A stretch of DNA of 64,000 nt from Amycolatopsis sp. 2-15 (GTDB lineage: Bacteria > Actinomycetota > Actinomycetes > Mycobacteriales > Pseudonocardiaceae). The DNA lies in the NCBI RefSeq assembly GCF_030285625.1, contig NZ_CP127294.1, positions 3,234,001 to 3,298,000 of the forward strand. Direction: 5' to 3'. Numbering within the stretch: position 1 is the first letter of the stretch; every line of letters starts with the position of its first letter. The notes below the pieces were generated by a model, which had not been told where the DNA came from, did not search any database, and saw only the letters and a list, made by a program, of their open reading frames with translations. Below are positions 9,486 through 17,585 of this stretch, in pieces. The translations under genes and the position numbers were made by a program.

Positions 9486-10365
9486 ATGCCTGAGAACTCG
9501 CGCTGAACGTCGGCCCGTCCGGAATTGCCGTGGCGTACGAGCGTTTCGGCGACCCCGAGATGCCCGCGGTGCTGCTGATCATGGGTGGCGGCGCGCAGAT
9601 GATCAACTGGGCCGAGGGGTTCTGCCAGGAACTGGTGGACCGCGGCCTGCACGTGATCCGGTTCGACAACCGCGACTCCGGCCGGTCCACGCATTTCGAC
9701 GCCGCGCCAGCGCCGGACTTCCCGGCCGTTCTCGCGGGGGATTTCACGACGGCGTCCTACACGCTCTCGGACCTCGCGGATGACACGGTCGGTCTGCTCG
9801 ATCTGCTCGGGCTGGAAAGCGCACACCTCGTCGGCGCGTCGCTCGGCGGGATGATCGCGCAGATGGCCGCCATCGAGCACCCCGGTCGAGTGCGGACGCT
9901 GACGTCGATCATGTCCACGAGCGGCGCCCCGGGTGTGGGCGCGCCCGACCCGTCGACTTTGGCCGAGATGGGACAGCCACCGAGTGAACGGGAGGCGTTC
10001 GTGGCGTGGCAGCTGCGCGCGTCGCGGATCACGGGGTCGCCTGGGTTCGAGTTCGACGAGGCCGCCGTCGCGGAGCGGGCGGGGCGGACGTTCGACCGGG
10101 GTTACTCCGCGCTGGGCATGCCGCGGCAAGCCATCGCCGTGCTGGCGTCGGGCGACCGCACGGACCGGCTGCGGCGGCTGGCGTGCCCACCCTGGTCACC
10201 CACGGCGACGCCGACCGCATGTGCGACCTCAGTGGCGGGCGCGCCACGGCGGCGGCCATCCCCGGGGCGGAGCTCGTGGTCGTGCCCGGCATGGGGCACA
10301 GCCTGCCGCGTGAGCTGTGGGCGGACTTCGCGACGCGGATCGCCGCGCTGAGCGTCACCCGATGA
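9486..10365 (+). pseudogene. Alpha/beta-fold hydrolase gene split by one or two frameshifts
   Basis: The middle frame (from about 9503) encodes a clear hydrolase: RFGDPEMPAVLLIMGGGAQM, then the nucleophile elbow GASLGGM. At about 10181-10183 that frame leaves homology, and the fold resumes in the next frame (VPTLVTHGDADRM with the acid Asp, then PGMGHSLPRELW with the catalytic His), stopping at 10365. One missing base in the CTGGCGTGCCC segment explains it. Likewise ATG CCT GAG AAC at 9486 opens a frame that would join the main one if a base were missing near 9503. As it stands, the longest unbroken frame lacks the catalytic His and is probably inactive, unless these are sequencing errors. 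Confidence 0.75.
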
Positions 10366-10414
10366 CCGCGGCCAGCGCGCGCTGCGCTGCGCTGCGCGAA
10401 GTGCTGCTGACCGT

Positions 10415-10640
10415 CCAGCAGCCCGGGTCGGTCAGGGTATGAACACCGGGCTGCAGGACGCGTTCAACCTGGGCCAGGCTCGCCGCCACCGCGATGATCA
10501 CCGACTACGTCGCGCACGGCGGTTTCTCCGATCAGTCCGGAGTGGACAGTGTGGGCCGCGAGATCGGCGGCCGTACGCAAGCGCTCGCGTCGCATTACGC
10601 CGACAGCCGCTCACCTCGCCGGCCCGGAGCACCGATCGGG
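10415..10640 (+). pseudogene. Relic of an FAD-dependent aromatic monooxygenase (C-terminal piece)
   Basis: One frame reads VGQGMNTGLQDAFNLG around 10427-10474, the strongly conserved flavin/substrate motif of PheA/TetX-type FAD monooxygenases. After it the sequence makes more sense in a shifted frame (ARLAATAMITDYVAHGGFSD and a Y-A-D-S ending), as expected of a decayed C-terminus. The N-terminal FAD domain is absent: only 60 bases separate it from the hydrolase stop. The region is otherwise the 300-base gap before the methionine aminopeptidase. Confidence 0.5.
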
Positions 10641-10646
10641 ATGATA

Positions 10647-10656
10647 ATACCGGTAT
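10647..10656. promoter_or_regulatory. AT-rich palindrome immediately before the methionine aminopeptidase start
   Basis: ATACCGGTAT is a perfect 10-bp palindrome within a 23-bp AT-rich island (GATAATACCGGTATAGTTAT), conspicuous in this GC-rich sequence. It ends 10 bases before the ATG. It could be an operator overlapping a -10 element or a ribosome-site control point; no adjacent regulator gene is obvious. Confidence 0.45.
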
Positions 10657-10666
10657 AGTTATCCGC

Positions 10667-11434
10667 ATGGTAGAGCTGAAGACCGCGACCGAGCTCGCGG
10701 TGATGCGGGAAGCGGGCCGCGTGGTGGCCCAGGCGTTGGCAGCTGTGCGGGAGGCCGCGGGCATCGGCGTTTCGCTGGCGGAGCTGGACGCCGTCGCCGC
10801 GCAGGTGATGGCCGACGCCGGGGCGAAGCCGTCGTTCCTCGGCTACCACCCGGACTGGGCGCCGGTGCCGTACCCGGGCGTGATCTGCGCGAGCGTGAAC
10901 GACGCCGTCGTCCACGGCATCCCCGGCCGGTACCGCCTGCGCGACGGCGACCTGCTGAGCATCGACTGCGGCGCGTCGATCGACGGCTGGCACGGCGACG
11001 CCGCGGTGAGCTTCGTCGTCGGCGCGGCGGACCCGGCCGACCTCGCTTTGATCGCGGCGACGGAACAGGCGCTCGCGGCGGGCATCGCGGCCGCGCGGCC
11101 AGGCGCGAAGATGGGAGACATCTCGGCTGCCATCGCCGCGATCGGCCGCGCCTCGGGTTACGGCGTCACCGAAGACCACGGCGGCCACGGCATCGGCCGC
11201 GCCATGCACGAGGACCCACCCGTGCCCAACGATGGCCGCCCAGGCCGCGGCCTGCGCCTGCGGCCCGGCCTGGTCCTCGCCCTCGAACCGATGTTCACTC
11301 GCGGCGGCTGCGACGACTACCGGCACGCCGACGACGGCTGGATCGTCCACACCACCGACGGCACCCGCGCGTCGCACTCGGAGCACACCGTCGCGATCAC
11401 CGAGGCCGGGCCGGTGGTCCTGACGCTGCCGTAG
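10667..11434 (+). CDS. map: Type I methionine aminopeptidase
   Basis: Enzyme of 255 residues from the ATG at 10667. The frame stays open upstream into the monooxygenase relic, but homology begins here. It removes initiator Met from nascent proteins. The five metal ligands are visible: two Asp in LSIDCGASIDGWHGDAAVSF, His in HGIGRAMHEDP, Glu in LVLALEPMF and Glu in SEHTVAIT. It lacks the N-terminal zinc-finger extension. Standing away from the ribosomal or secY operon, it is probably a paralogue rather than the housekeeping copy. The unusual AT-rich palindrome at its start suggests individual regulation. Confidence 0.9.
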   Translation: MVELKTATELAVMREAGRVVAQALAAVREAAGIGVSLAELDAVAAQVMADAGAKPSFLGYHPDWAPVPYPGVICASVNDAVVHGIPGRYRLRDGDLLSIDCGASIDGWHGDAAVSFVVGAADPADLALIAATEQALAAGIAAARPGAKMGDISAAIAAIGRASGYGVTEDHGGHGIGRAMHEDPPVPNDGRPGRGLRLRPGLVLALEPMFTRGGCDDYRHADDGWIVHTTDGTRASHSEHTVAITEAGPVVLTLP

Positions 11435-11450
11435 GGGTACAACGTCGAAG

Positions 11451-11960
11451 GTGGGGACTTTCACGATCCGCCCGGGCGAGCCTGGCGACGCCGACACGTT
11501 GCTGCGCTTCTTCGACGAGGCCGTCGAGTGGCTGGTGGCGCGCGGCAGCGCCGGCCAGTGGGGTGATCAGCCGTGGAGCGGCATTCCGCACCGGGCCTCG
11601 CGCGTGGCCGACATGACGAAGGAGCCGGGCCTGCGGCTCGCGGAGGTCGGCGGGCAGCCGGCCGGCGCGCTGATCGTCCAGGAGCAATGCCCGAAGCACG
11701 TGCCGCCGGCCGGGGAGCGGGAGCTCTACATCGGGCTGCTCATCACGTCGCGCCGGTTCACAGGGCATCGGGTGGGCGCGCGGCTGCTGGAGTATTCGCT
11801 GGAGGAAGCCCGGAAACGCGGCATCGGCCTGGTGCGCGTCGACTGCTGGGCGGGCGGCGACGGCGAGCTGCAGCGCTACTACGAGGGCCAGGGCTTCACG
11901 CCGACGGTCCGCTTCGACGTCGGCGGCTGGATCGGTCAGGTCTTCGAGCAACGCCCCTGA
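11451..11960 (+). CDS. GNAT-family N-acetyltransferase
   Basis: Protein of 169 residues from a GTG start 17 bases after the aminopeptidase stop. It has the GNAT fold: TIRPGEPGDADTLLRFFDEA at the start, the acetyl-CoA loop in the segment RRFTGHRVGARLLEY (about 100-115), and RVDCWAGGDGELQRYYEGQGF near the end, where the Tyr region serves acyl transfer. The spacing suggests cotranscription with map. The substrate (amine, antibiotic or protein N-terminus) cannot be told. Confidence 0.85.
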   Translation: MGTFTIRPGEPGDADTLLRFFDEAVEWLVARGSAGQWGDQPWSGIPHRASRVADMTKEPGLRLAEVGGQPAGALIVQEQCPKHVPPAGERELYIGLLITSRRFTGHRVGARLLEYSLEEARKRGIGLVRVDCWAGGDGELQRYYEGQGFTPTVRFDVGGWIGQVFEQRP

Positions 11961-12056
11961 TCGGGGCAGTCGACTGGCGCTCGGCGCCCCGCGGGGGCAC
12001 GATATTGACACGACGCCAATAGTGTTCCGTCTCCGTCGACGCAGGAGGAGCCCGCC

Positions 12057-12920
12057 ATGGCCAAGCAGCCGCGCTCGCTGTCCGGGAAGGTCATCGTCAT
12101 CACCGGTGGCGCGCAGGGCATCGGGGCCGCCACGGCCACCGCGCTCAAGCGGCTCGGCGCGCGGGTGGTGCTCGGCGACCTCGACCACGTCCGCGCGGAG
12201 AAGACGGCCGGTGAGCTGGGGCCCGAAGCCGTCGCGTTGCCGCTGGACGTGACTGACACGAAAGCGTTCACCGAGTTCCTCGACGAGGTCGAGCGCCAGG
12301 TCGGGCCCATCGACGTGCTGATCAACAACGCCGGCATCATGCCGCTGGCGCCGCTCGACGAGGAGGACGACGCGGCCACGCGCCGGATGCTGGAGATCAA
12401 CCTGCACGCCGTCATCCACGGCACGCGCGAGGCCGTGAAGCGGATGAAGCCGCGGGGAACCGGGCACATCGTGAACGTCGCTTCGATGGCCGGGAAGTCC
12501 GGGTTCCCCGGCGCGGCCACGTACTGCGCGACCAAGCACGCCGTGGTCGGGCTGTCGGAGGCGGTGCACCTGGAGCTGCGCGGCACGGGCGTGTCGGTGT
12601 CGTGCGTGATGCCGGCGGTGGTGCGCACCGAGCTGGCGTCCGGGCTCGGCGAGGCGAAGTTCATCAAGTCCGTGGGGCCCGAAGACGTCGCCGCGGCGAT
12701 CGCGGATGCCCTGAAATACCCGAAGTTCGATGTTTTCGTGCCGAAATCCCTGGATTTCACGGGCCGGATCACACGGCTGTTCCCGCGTGCGTTCGGCGAA
12801 TGGTTCGTGCGCGCGCTCGGTGGTGATCAGCTGCTGGCGTCGGCCGCGCATTCCCCGGCGCGGGCGGAATACGAGTCCCGGGCTGCTCAGAGCGCTCCGG
12901 CGGCCGACTCGGGGAACTAG
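12057..12920 (+). CDS. Short-chain dehydrogenase/reductase
   Basis: Classical SDR of 287 residues. The cofactor motif TGGAQGIGAATA is near residue 16, NNAG near 90, the catalytic Ser in VASMAGKSG and YCATK (Tyr-X3-Lys) near 157-161. A C-terminal extension of about 40 residues, rich in Ala/Ser, goes beyond the core and resembles mycobacterial SDRs that act on lipids or steroids. A strong AGGAGG lies before the ATG. About 50 bases upstream is a weak ACAC-N11-GTGT dyad (near 12006-12025) that could bind a TetR-type regulator, but the arms are short. Confidence 0.88.
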   Translation: MAKQPRSLSGKVIVITGGAQGIGAATATALKRLGARVVLGDLDHVRAEKTAGELGPEAVALPLDVTDTKAFTEFLDEVERQVGPIDVLINNAGIMPLAPLDEEDDAATRRMLEINLHAVIHGTREAVKRMKPRGTGHIVNVASMAGKSGFPGAATYCATKHAVVGLSEAVHLELRGTGVSVSCVMPAVVRTELASGLGEAKFIKSVGPEDVAAAIADALKYPKFDVFVPKSLDFTGRITRLFPRAFGEWFVRALGGDQLLASAAHSPARAEYESRAAQSAPAADSGN

Positions 12921-13046
12921 GTTCCCGGTCACCGGACACTGTCCGAAATGGACGTGCTTGCCGGGTTCTTGCAAGTGTGGCGGTGTTGATGCCGCCCGCG
13001 GCCCCGGGCAAGATTGCCTCCGAGAGGTCGAGCTCAGGAGGCACAC

Positions 13047-14099
13047 ATGGTTTCACCCACGGCACGGCTGGCCGCAGCGGCGTCGAACGTCGTGGGGAAG
13101 GTGCTGCACGGTGGCGTCGCCGACCTGCGCCCGATGCCCCGGGTGCTCATCGACCAGGGCCCGAACCGCTCGTTGTACCGGATGACCCACAGCGGCGCGC
13201 CCGTGTCGGGGCCGCCGATCCTGCTCGTGCCGCCGCTGGCCGCGCCCGCGCTGTGCTTCGACCTGCGCCGCGGCTGCAGCCTGATCGAGCACCTCGTGGA
13301 GGCGGGGCGCAACGTCTACCTCGTCGACTACGGCAACGTCGCGTTCTCCGACCGGCGCCTCGGCATCGAGCACTGGATCGACGAGGTGCTGCCGCGCGCG
13401 ATCCGCAAGGTGAGCGAGGACTCGGGCGGCGAGGGCGTGCACCTGGTGTCGTGGTCGCTGGGCGGGATCTTCTCGCTGCTGGTGAACGCCGACCAGCCCG
13501 ACCTGCCGATCGAGTCCGTCACCGCCATCGCGTCGCCGGTGGACTTCACGGCGATCCCGATCGTCGCGCCGTTCCGCCCGCTCGTCGACCTCACCGGCGG
13601 CCACCTGCTCACGCCGGTCTACCGCGCGTTCGGCGGGGCACCGTCCTATTTGGTCAGCCGCGTGTTCCGCGCGACGGGCATCAGCAAGGAGATCACGAAG
13701 CCCATCGCGATCCTCTCGCACCTCGACGACCGCGATTACCTCGCGCAGATCGAGGCCGTGGACCACTTCATGGACAACATGTACGCCTACCCGGGCCGCA
13801 CGTTCGGGCAGCTCTACCACCGCCTGTTCCGCACCAACGACCTCGCCGAGGGCACCGTCGACCTCAACGGGCGCAAGATCAGCCTGGCGGACGTGAAGGC
13901 CCCGGTGCTCGTCGTCGCGGGTGAGAACGACACGATCGCCCCGCAGGCTTCGGTGGAACGTGTGGTGCGGTTGCTGGAGAACGCGCCGGAGGTGCGCTTC
14001 CGCACCTCACCCGGCGGCCACCTCGGTGTGCTGACCGGGCGTAAAGCGCGGGGCACGACGTGGACTTATCTCGACGAGTTCCTCGACGATCGCATCTGA
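13047..14099 (+). CDS. Alpha/beta hydrolase resembling polyhydroxyalkanoate synthase/depolymerase
   Basis: Protein of 350 residues from the ATG at 13047 with CAGGAGG before it. The segment LLVPPLAAPALCFDLRRG followed by NVYLVDYG is typical of PhaC-like hydrolases. The nucleophile elbow is SWSLGG, so Ser replaces the Cys of true PHA synthases (GxCxGG). The acid Asp is in VAGENDTIAP and the His in SPGGHLGVLTG. It is therefore more likely an esterase, depolymerase or lipid acyltransferase than a polymer synthase. It follows the SDR by 126 bases on the same strand and may share its lipid-linked role. Confidence 0.82.
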   Translation: MVSPTARLAAAASNVVGKVLHGGVADLRPMPRVLIDQGPNRSLYRMTHSGAPVSGPPILLVPPLAAPALCFDLRRGCSLIEHLVEAGRNVYLVDYGNVAFSDRRLGIEHWIDEVLPRAIRKVSEDSGGEGVHLVSWSLGGIFSLLVNADQPDLPIESVTAIASPVDFTAIPIVAPFRPLVDLTGGHLLTPVYRAFGGAPSYLVSRVFRATGISKEITKPIAILSHLDDRDYLAQIEAVDHFMDNMYAYPGRTFGQLYHRLFRTNDLAEGTVDLNGRKISLADVKAPVLVVAGENDTIAPQASVERVVRLLENAPEVRFRTSPGGHLGVLTGRKARGTTWTYLDEFLDDRI

Positions 14100-14241
14100 C
14101 GGCGACGCAAAGCTGGCCACCCGGCGACTCCGAGTGCTGCTGCAGGCCCTGCAGCGCGTTGCCGAGGTCGAGCGCTTCGGGGCTCGCGTCGTTCATGGTT
14201 GGTAGCCATTGTGACGCCTCCGGTCGGAAGCAGGGCTGGGT

Positions 14242-15444
14242 CTACTTCAACTGCGCACTAGTCTTCCCCAACACCCTTCGCGCCACGATCAGCTGCTGAA
14301 TCTGCTGCGTCCCCTCGAAAATGTCCAGAATCTTCGCATCCCGCGCCCACTTCTCCAGCAGTGATTCCTCCGTGTACCCATAAACACCCGCCAGCTCGAC
14401 GCACTTCAGCGTCACATCCACGACCGTCCGGCCGGCCTTGGCTTTCGCCATGGAGGCCTGCAGGGAGTTGGGCTTGCGGTTGTCCGCCATCCACGCTGAT
14501 TCCAGCGTCAGGAGGTACGCGGATTCGAAGTCGGCCTCCAGTTCGAGCCAGGTGGCGGCGGCCGGGTGTTGCGGGGGGCGGTCGTAGTCGATCGTGACGC
14601 CCGCGGAGGACAGAATTCGGCGGGTCTCCTCCAGCGCAGCACGGGCGACGCCCACCGCCATGGCCGCGACCAAGGGCCGGGTGTTGTCGAAGGTCTGCAT
14701 GACGCCCGCGAAGCCCTTGGCGGTGTCGATGTCCGGCGTGCCCAGGAGGTTCTCGCGGGGGACGCGGCAGTTTTCGAAGCGCAGCACGGCCGTGTCGGAC
14801 GCGCGGATGCCCAGTTTGTGTTCCACGCGAACGACTTCGAAGCCCGGTGTGCCCTTTTCGACCACAAAGGACTTGATCGCCGCGCGGCCCTTCGAACGGT
14901 CCAAAGTGGCCCAGACCACGACGGCATCGGCGCGCTGGCCCGACGTCACGAAGATCTTCTCGCCGTTGAGCACGTAGTCGTCGCCGTCGAGGACGGCGGT
15001 GGTGGTGATGGCGGCGGAGTCGGAGCCGCAGTCGGGTTCGGTAATGGCCATGGCGGCCCACAAACCGGAAAACCGCGAAAGCTGCTCGTCGGTCGCCACC
15101 GAGCTGATGGCCGCGTTGCCCAGGCCCTGGCGCGGCATGGACAGCAGCAGGCCGACGTCACCCCAGCACATCTCGATCGTGCCCAGGACGACGTTGAGGT
15201 TGGCGCCGTTGCGGTTGCCACGCGCGGAATCGGGAGCAGAACGGCGCACGCCCGCCGCGCCGGCGCCGCCTTCGCCGGAGGAGTTGAGGCCGTCGAGCAG
15301 GGCCGCGAACATGTCGAGCTCGGCGGGGTAGGTGTGTTCGGCGCGGTCGTACTTGCGCGAGATCGGCCGGAACACTTCGGCCGCGGCCTGGTACGCCTGG
15401 TTGATCAGCGTGCCGGCTTTCTTCGGAACTTCGAGGTTGATCAT
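14242..15444 (-). CDS. Acyl-CoA dehydrogenase, FadE23-like subunit
   Basis: Protein of 400 residues. Conserved elements are AMAITEPDCGSDSAAI (FAD/substrate loop), IFVTSGQRADAVVVWATLD, and DIFEGTQQIQQ at the C-terminus with the catalytic Glu. The long Gly/Ala/Ser-rich loop near 55-75 and the motif WGDVGLLLSMPRQGLGNAAI recall mycobacterial FadE23. It is encoded 12 bases after a second, divergent acyl-CoA dehydrogenase, as in the FadE24-FadE23 arrangement, so a hetero-oligomer with one active site per pair is plausible. It is the complete member of the pair. Confidence 0.85.
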   Translation of the reverse strand: MINLEVPKKAGTLINQAYQAAAEVFRPISRKYDRAEHTYPAELDMFAALLDGLNSSGEGGAGAAGVRRSAPDSARGNRNGANLNVVLGTIEMCWGDVGLLLSMPRQGLGNAAISSVATDEQLSRFSGLWAAMAITEPDCGSDSAAITTTAVLDGDDYVLNGEKIFVTSGQRADAVVVWATLDRSKGRAAIKSFVVEKGTPGFEVVRVEHKLGIRASDTAVLRFENCRVPRENLLGTPDIDTAKGFAGVMQTFDNTRPLVAAMAVGVARAALEETRRILSSAGVTIDYDRPPQHPAAATWLELEADFESAYLLTLESAWMADNRKPNSLQASMAKAKAGRTVVDVTLKCVELAGVYGYTEESLLEKWARDAKILDIFEGTQQIQQLIVARRVLGKTSAQLK

Positions 15445-15456
15445 CGAAAAGCCTTT

Positions 15457-16779
15457 CTAGAGGAGGACGGCGCCTTCCATCACGCCGATCGCTCGCAAGT
15501 CCCGGTACCAGCGCTCCACGGGGTGCTCCTTCACGAAGCCGTGCCCGCCCAGCAGCTGCACGCCCGCGTTGCCGATGCGCATGCCCTTGTCCACAGCCAG
15601 CTTGCGGGCCAGCGCGGCCTCCCGCGCGTAGTCCTTGCCCTGCTCGGCCCGGGCGGCCGCGCGCAGCGTGACCAGGCGCAGGCCCTCCAGCTCGATGGCG
15701 ATGTCGGCGACGGAAAACGCCACCGCCTGCCGGTGGCTGATCGGCTCGCCGAACGCGGTGCGCTCGTTCACGTACGGCACCACGTAGTCGAGCACGGCCT
15801 TCGCCGTCCCGGCCGCGAGCGCCGCCCAGCCCAGCCGCGAGAGGCGCACGACCTCGGTGAACACGTCGGCTTTCCCACCGCCGAGCAACGCGCCCGCCGG
15901 CAGCGCGACCTTCTCCAGGTGCAGCCTGCCGGTCGCCGCGCCGCGCAGGCCCATCGCGGGCTCGGCTTCCACGGTGACGCCCGCCGACGACGATTCCACG
16001 AGGAACAGCGCCGGGCCGCGCCCTTCGAGATCGGCCGACACGAGGAACAGCTCCGCCTCCGCCGCGCGCGGGACCAGCGACTTCACACCGTCAAGCTGGT
16101 AGCCCTTCGGTGTGCGCTTGGCCTTCGTGGCGGGCTTGAAGGGGTCGAACAGCGGCGTGCGCTCCAGCAGCGCCAGCGCCGCCGCGGGCACCTGGTCACC
16201 GGCGAACGCGGGCACGTAGTCGGCCTGCTGCTGCTCGTCGCCCCAGGCCACGAGCGCCGTGCTCACCGCGGACGGCGCGAGCACCGCGACCGCCAGCCCC
16301 ATGTCGCCGTGTGCGAGGGCCTCGGCGACGAGCGCGTTGGTGACGACCGAACGCTCGGTCCCCGCCCCACCCAGCTCCTCAGGGATGCCGACGAGGCTGA
16401 TACCCAGCTCGGCCGCGCGCATGAGCAGGCCTTCGGGTGCCGCGAGCTTGGCGTCGGCGTCCGCGGCGGCGGGCCTCAACTGCTCGGCGGCGAACTCGGT
16501 CACCGTTTCGGCGATGAGCTGCTGGTCTTCGCTCGGCGTGAGGTCGAACAGCCCGGTGTCGGTCGTCGGCGCGAGCCGCGCGGGTTTGCCCAGACGTCGC
16601 ACCGACTTGAACGACCGCGTGGCCGCCCCCGCCGCGCGGAAACCGTTGCGGGTGCCCGCTTTGACCAGGTTCCGCACCGGCGCGCGCAGCCCGGCCTTGT
16701 CGATCACGCTGCTCCCGGCCAGCCGGGTGAGCGCAGCCAGGCCGAAGCCCATCGCGTCTCGTTTCCTCGCCGCAGCCAT
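15457..16779 (-). CDS. Acyl-CoA dehydrogenase-like partner subunit (FadE24-like), atypical FAD loop
   Basis: Protein of 440 residues with a 75-residue N-terminal extension rich in Arg, Ala and Gly. The dehydrogenase core begins at LTPSEDQQLIAETVTEFAAEQ. Where family members carry TEPxxGSD, this one reads LLERTPLFDPF, so the usual flavin loop is lost. A Glu remains in the very C-terminal VMEGAVLL, but the protein ends there, without the final helix. Such degenerate chains occur as partners in mycobacterial heteromeric FadE enzymes. It is first in a two-gene operon and is preceded by an 18-bp palindrome. Ability to bind FAD alone is doubtful. Confidence 0.82.
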   Translation of the reverse strand: MAAARKRDAMGFGLAALTRLAGSSVIDKAGLRAPVRNLVKAGTRNGFRAAGAATRSFKSVRRLGKPARLAPTTDTGLFDLTPSEDQQLIAETVTEFAAEQLRPAAADADAKLAAPEGLLMRAAELGISLVGIPEELGGAGTERSVVTNALVAEALAHGDMGLAVAVLAPSAVSTALVAWGDEQQQADYVPAFAGDQVPAAALALLERTPLFDPFKPATKAKRTPKGYQLDGVKSLVPRAAEAELFLVSADLEGRGPALFLVESSSAGVTVEAEPAMGLRGAATGRLHLEKVALPAGALLGGGKADVFTEVVRLSRLGWAALAAGTAKAVLDYVVPYVNERTAFGEPISHRQAVAFSVADIAIELEGLRLVTLRAAARAEQGKDYAREAALARKLAVDKGMRIGNAGVQLLGGHGFVKEHPVERWYRDLRAIGVMEGAVLL

Positions 16780-16798
16780 GTGGCCTCTCCCTCGGGTT

Positions 16799-16816
16799 AC
16801 CTACTGGCGAGTAGGT
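16799..16816. promoter_or_regulatory. 18-bp palindrome before the acyl-CoA dehydrogenase pair
   Basis: ACCTACTGGCGAGTAGGT has perfect 7-bp arms around GGCG and lies 20 bases upstream of the minus-strand start at 16779. The size suits a TetR-family operator. I find no second copy in the window, so the regulator may be encoded elsewhere. Confidence 0.65.
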
Positions 16817-17006
16817 TAGCACGGGTAGGCCAGTCCTGCGTGGCAGTGCGTCACCGGTGCCGGTTCGAACGGCCGAACTACTGGGCTTCCCCGGTGAATT
16901 CGGTGGGTGACGGCAATTGCACTCTTTAGTGTGGAAACGGTTTCATGATCACCCGGTGCTCGGCACAATTCGATGTGGAATTTTCGCCGGAATGATGTGG
17001 GGAATC

Positions 17007-17528
17007 ATGACCGTCACTGCCGAAGATCGGACAAGGGTTGTTTTCGGATTGTTCGATGTCGATCACAACGGATACTTGGAGGAGAGCGATTTCGCGGCGA
17101 TGTCGAGCCGCGTCGAGCAGGTGGCGGACGGCTCGAGCCCCGAAGCGAAGGCGGCGCTGAGAGCCTCCTTCGACAAGTGGTGGACCACCGTCGAACGCGA
17201 GCTGGACGCCAACCGTGACGGCAAGGTGAGCTACGACGAGTTCACCGCGTGCGTCCTCTCGCCCGAGAAGTTCGACGAGACCGTGACGTCCTTTGCCGAC
17301 GCCCTCTCCGAACTCGGCGACCCCGATCGCGACGGCCTGATCGAACGTCCGCTTTTCACCGCTTTGATGCTGGCCATCGGATTCAGCCCGGCAAACGTCG
17401 ACGCATTGTTTGATTTTTTCCAACCCAACGGTGAAGACCGAATCACCGTTCGCGTCTGGCGCGACGGCATCGTGGAGTACTACCACCCGACGAAACCTGA
17501 TGTCGCCGGGAACTACCTGGTCCCCTGA
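17007..17528 (+). CDS. EF-hand calcium-binding protein, calerythrin-like
   Basis: Protein of 173 residues from the ATG at 17007, which has a GTGGGG Shine-Dalgarno-like stretch. An upstream in-frame start at 16917 is unlikely. EF-hand loops: DVDHNGYLEESD near 16-27, DANRDGKVSYDE near 70-81 and DPDRDGLIERPL near 107-118. A fourth, QPNGEDRITVRVW near 140, is degenerate. This four-hand layout with one weak loop, and the length, match calerythrin of Saccharopolyspora and related Streptomyces sarcoplasmic-type proteins, which are thought to buffer calcium in the cytosol. It is a single gene, ending at a strong terminator. Confidence 0.88.
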   Translation: MTVTAEDRTRVVFGLFDVDHNGYLEESDFAAMSSRVEQVADGSSPEAKAALRASFDKWWTTVERELDANRDGKVSYDEFTACVLSPEKFDETVTSFADALSELGDPDRDGLIERPLFTALMLAIGFSPANVDALFDFFQPNGEDRITVRVWRDGIVEYYHPTKPDVAGNYLVP

Positions 17529-17542
17529 GCGGGAAATCTCTG

Positions 17543-17580
17543 CGAGCACCGCGGCGTCCACCGTCGCGGTGCTCGTTTTT
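17543..17580. terminator. Intrinsic terminator between convergent EF-hand and TetR genes
   Basis: CGAGCACCGCG (17543-17553) pairs with CGCGGTGCTCG (17565-17575), followed by TTTTT on the plus strand. It is a clear terminator for the EF-hand gene and also lies just past the stop of the convergent regulator. Confidence 0.85.
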
Positions 17581-17585
17581 CCGGC

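Noticed and set aside
10439..10666. N-terminal extension of the methionine aminopeptidase
   Set aside because: The frame is open, but its start is a monooxygenase motif and the rest is Arg-rich nonsense; aminopeptidase homology begins at 10667.
12004..12025. TetR operator before the SDR gene
   Set aside because: Only four-base arms (ACAC/GTGT) eleven bases apart; too weak to list as a site.
14566..16929. A 787-codon plus-strand frame opposite the acyl-CoA dehydrogenase pair
   Set aside because: Antisense shadow with Gly/Arg/His-rich product; the minus-strand genes carry all family motifs.
16917..17006. Longer N-terminus of the EF-hand protein
   Set aside because: The extra 30 residues lack homology and a ribosome site; the ATG at 17007 has both the right distance and family length.
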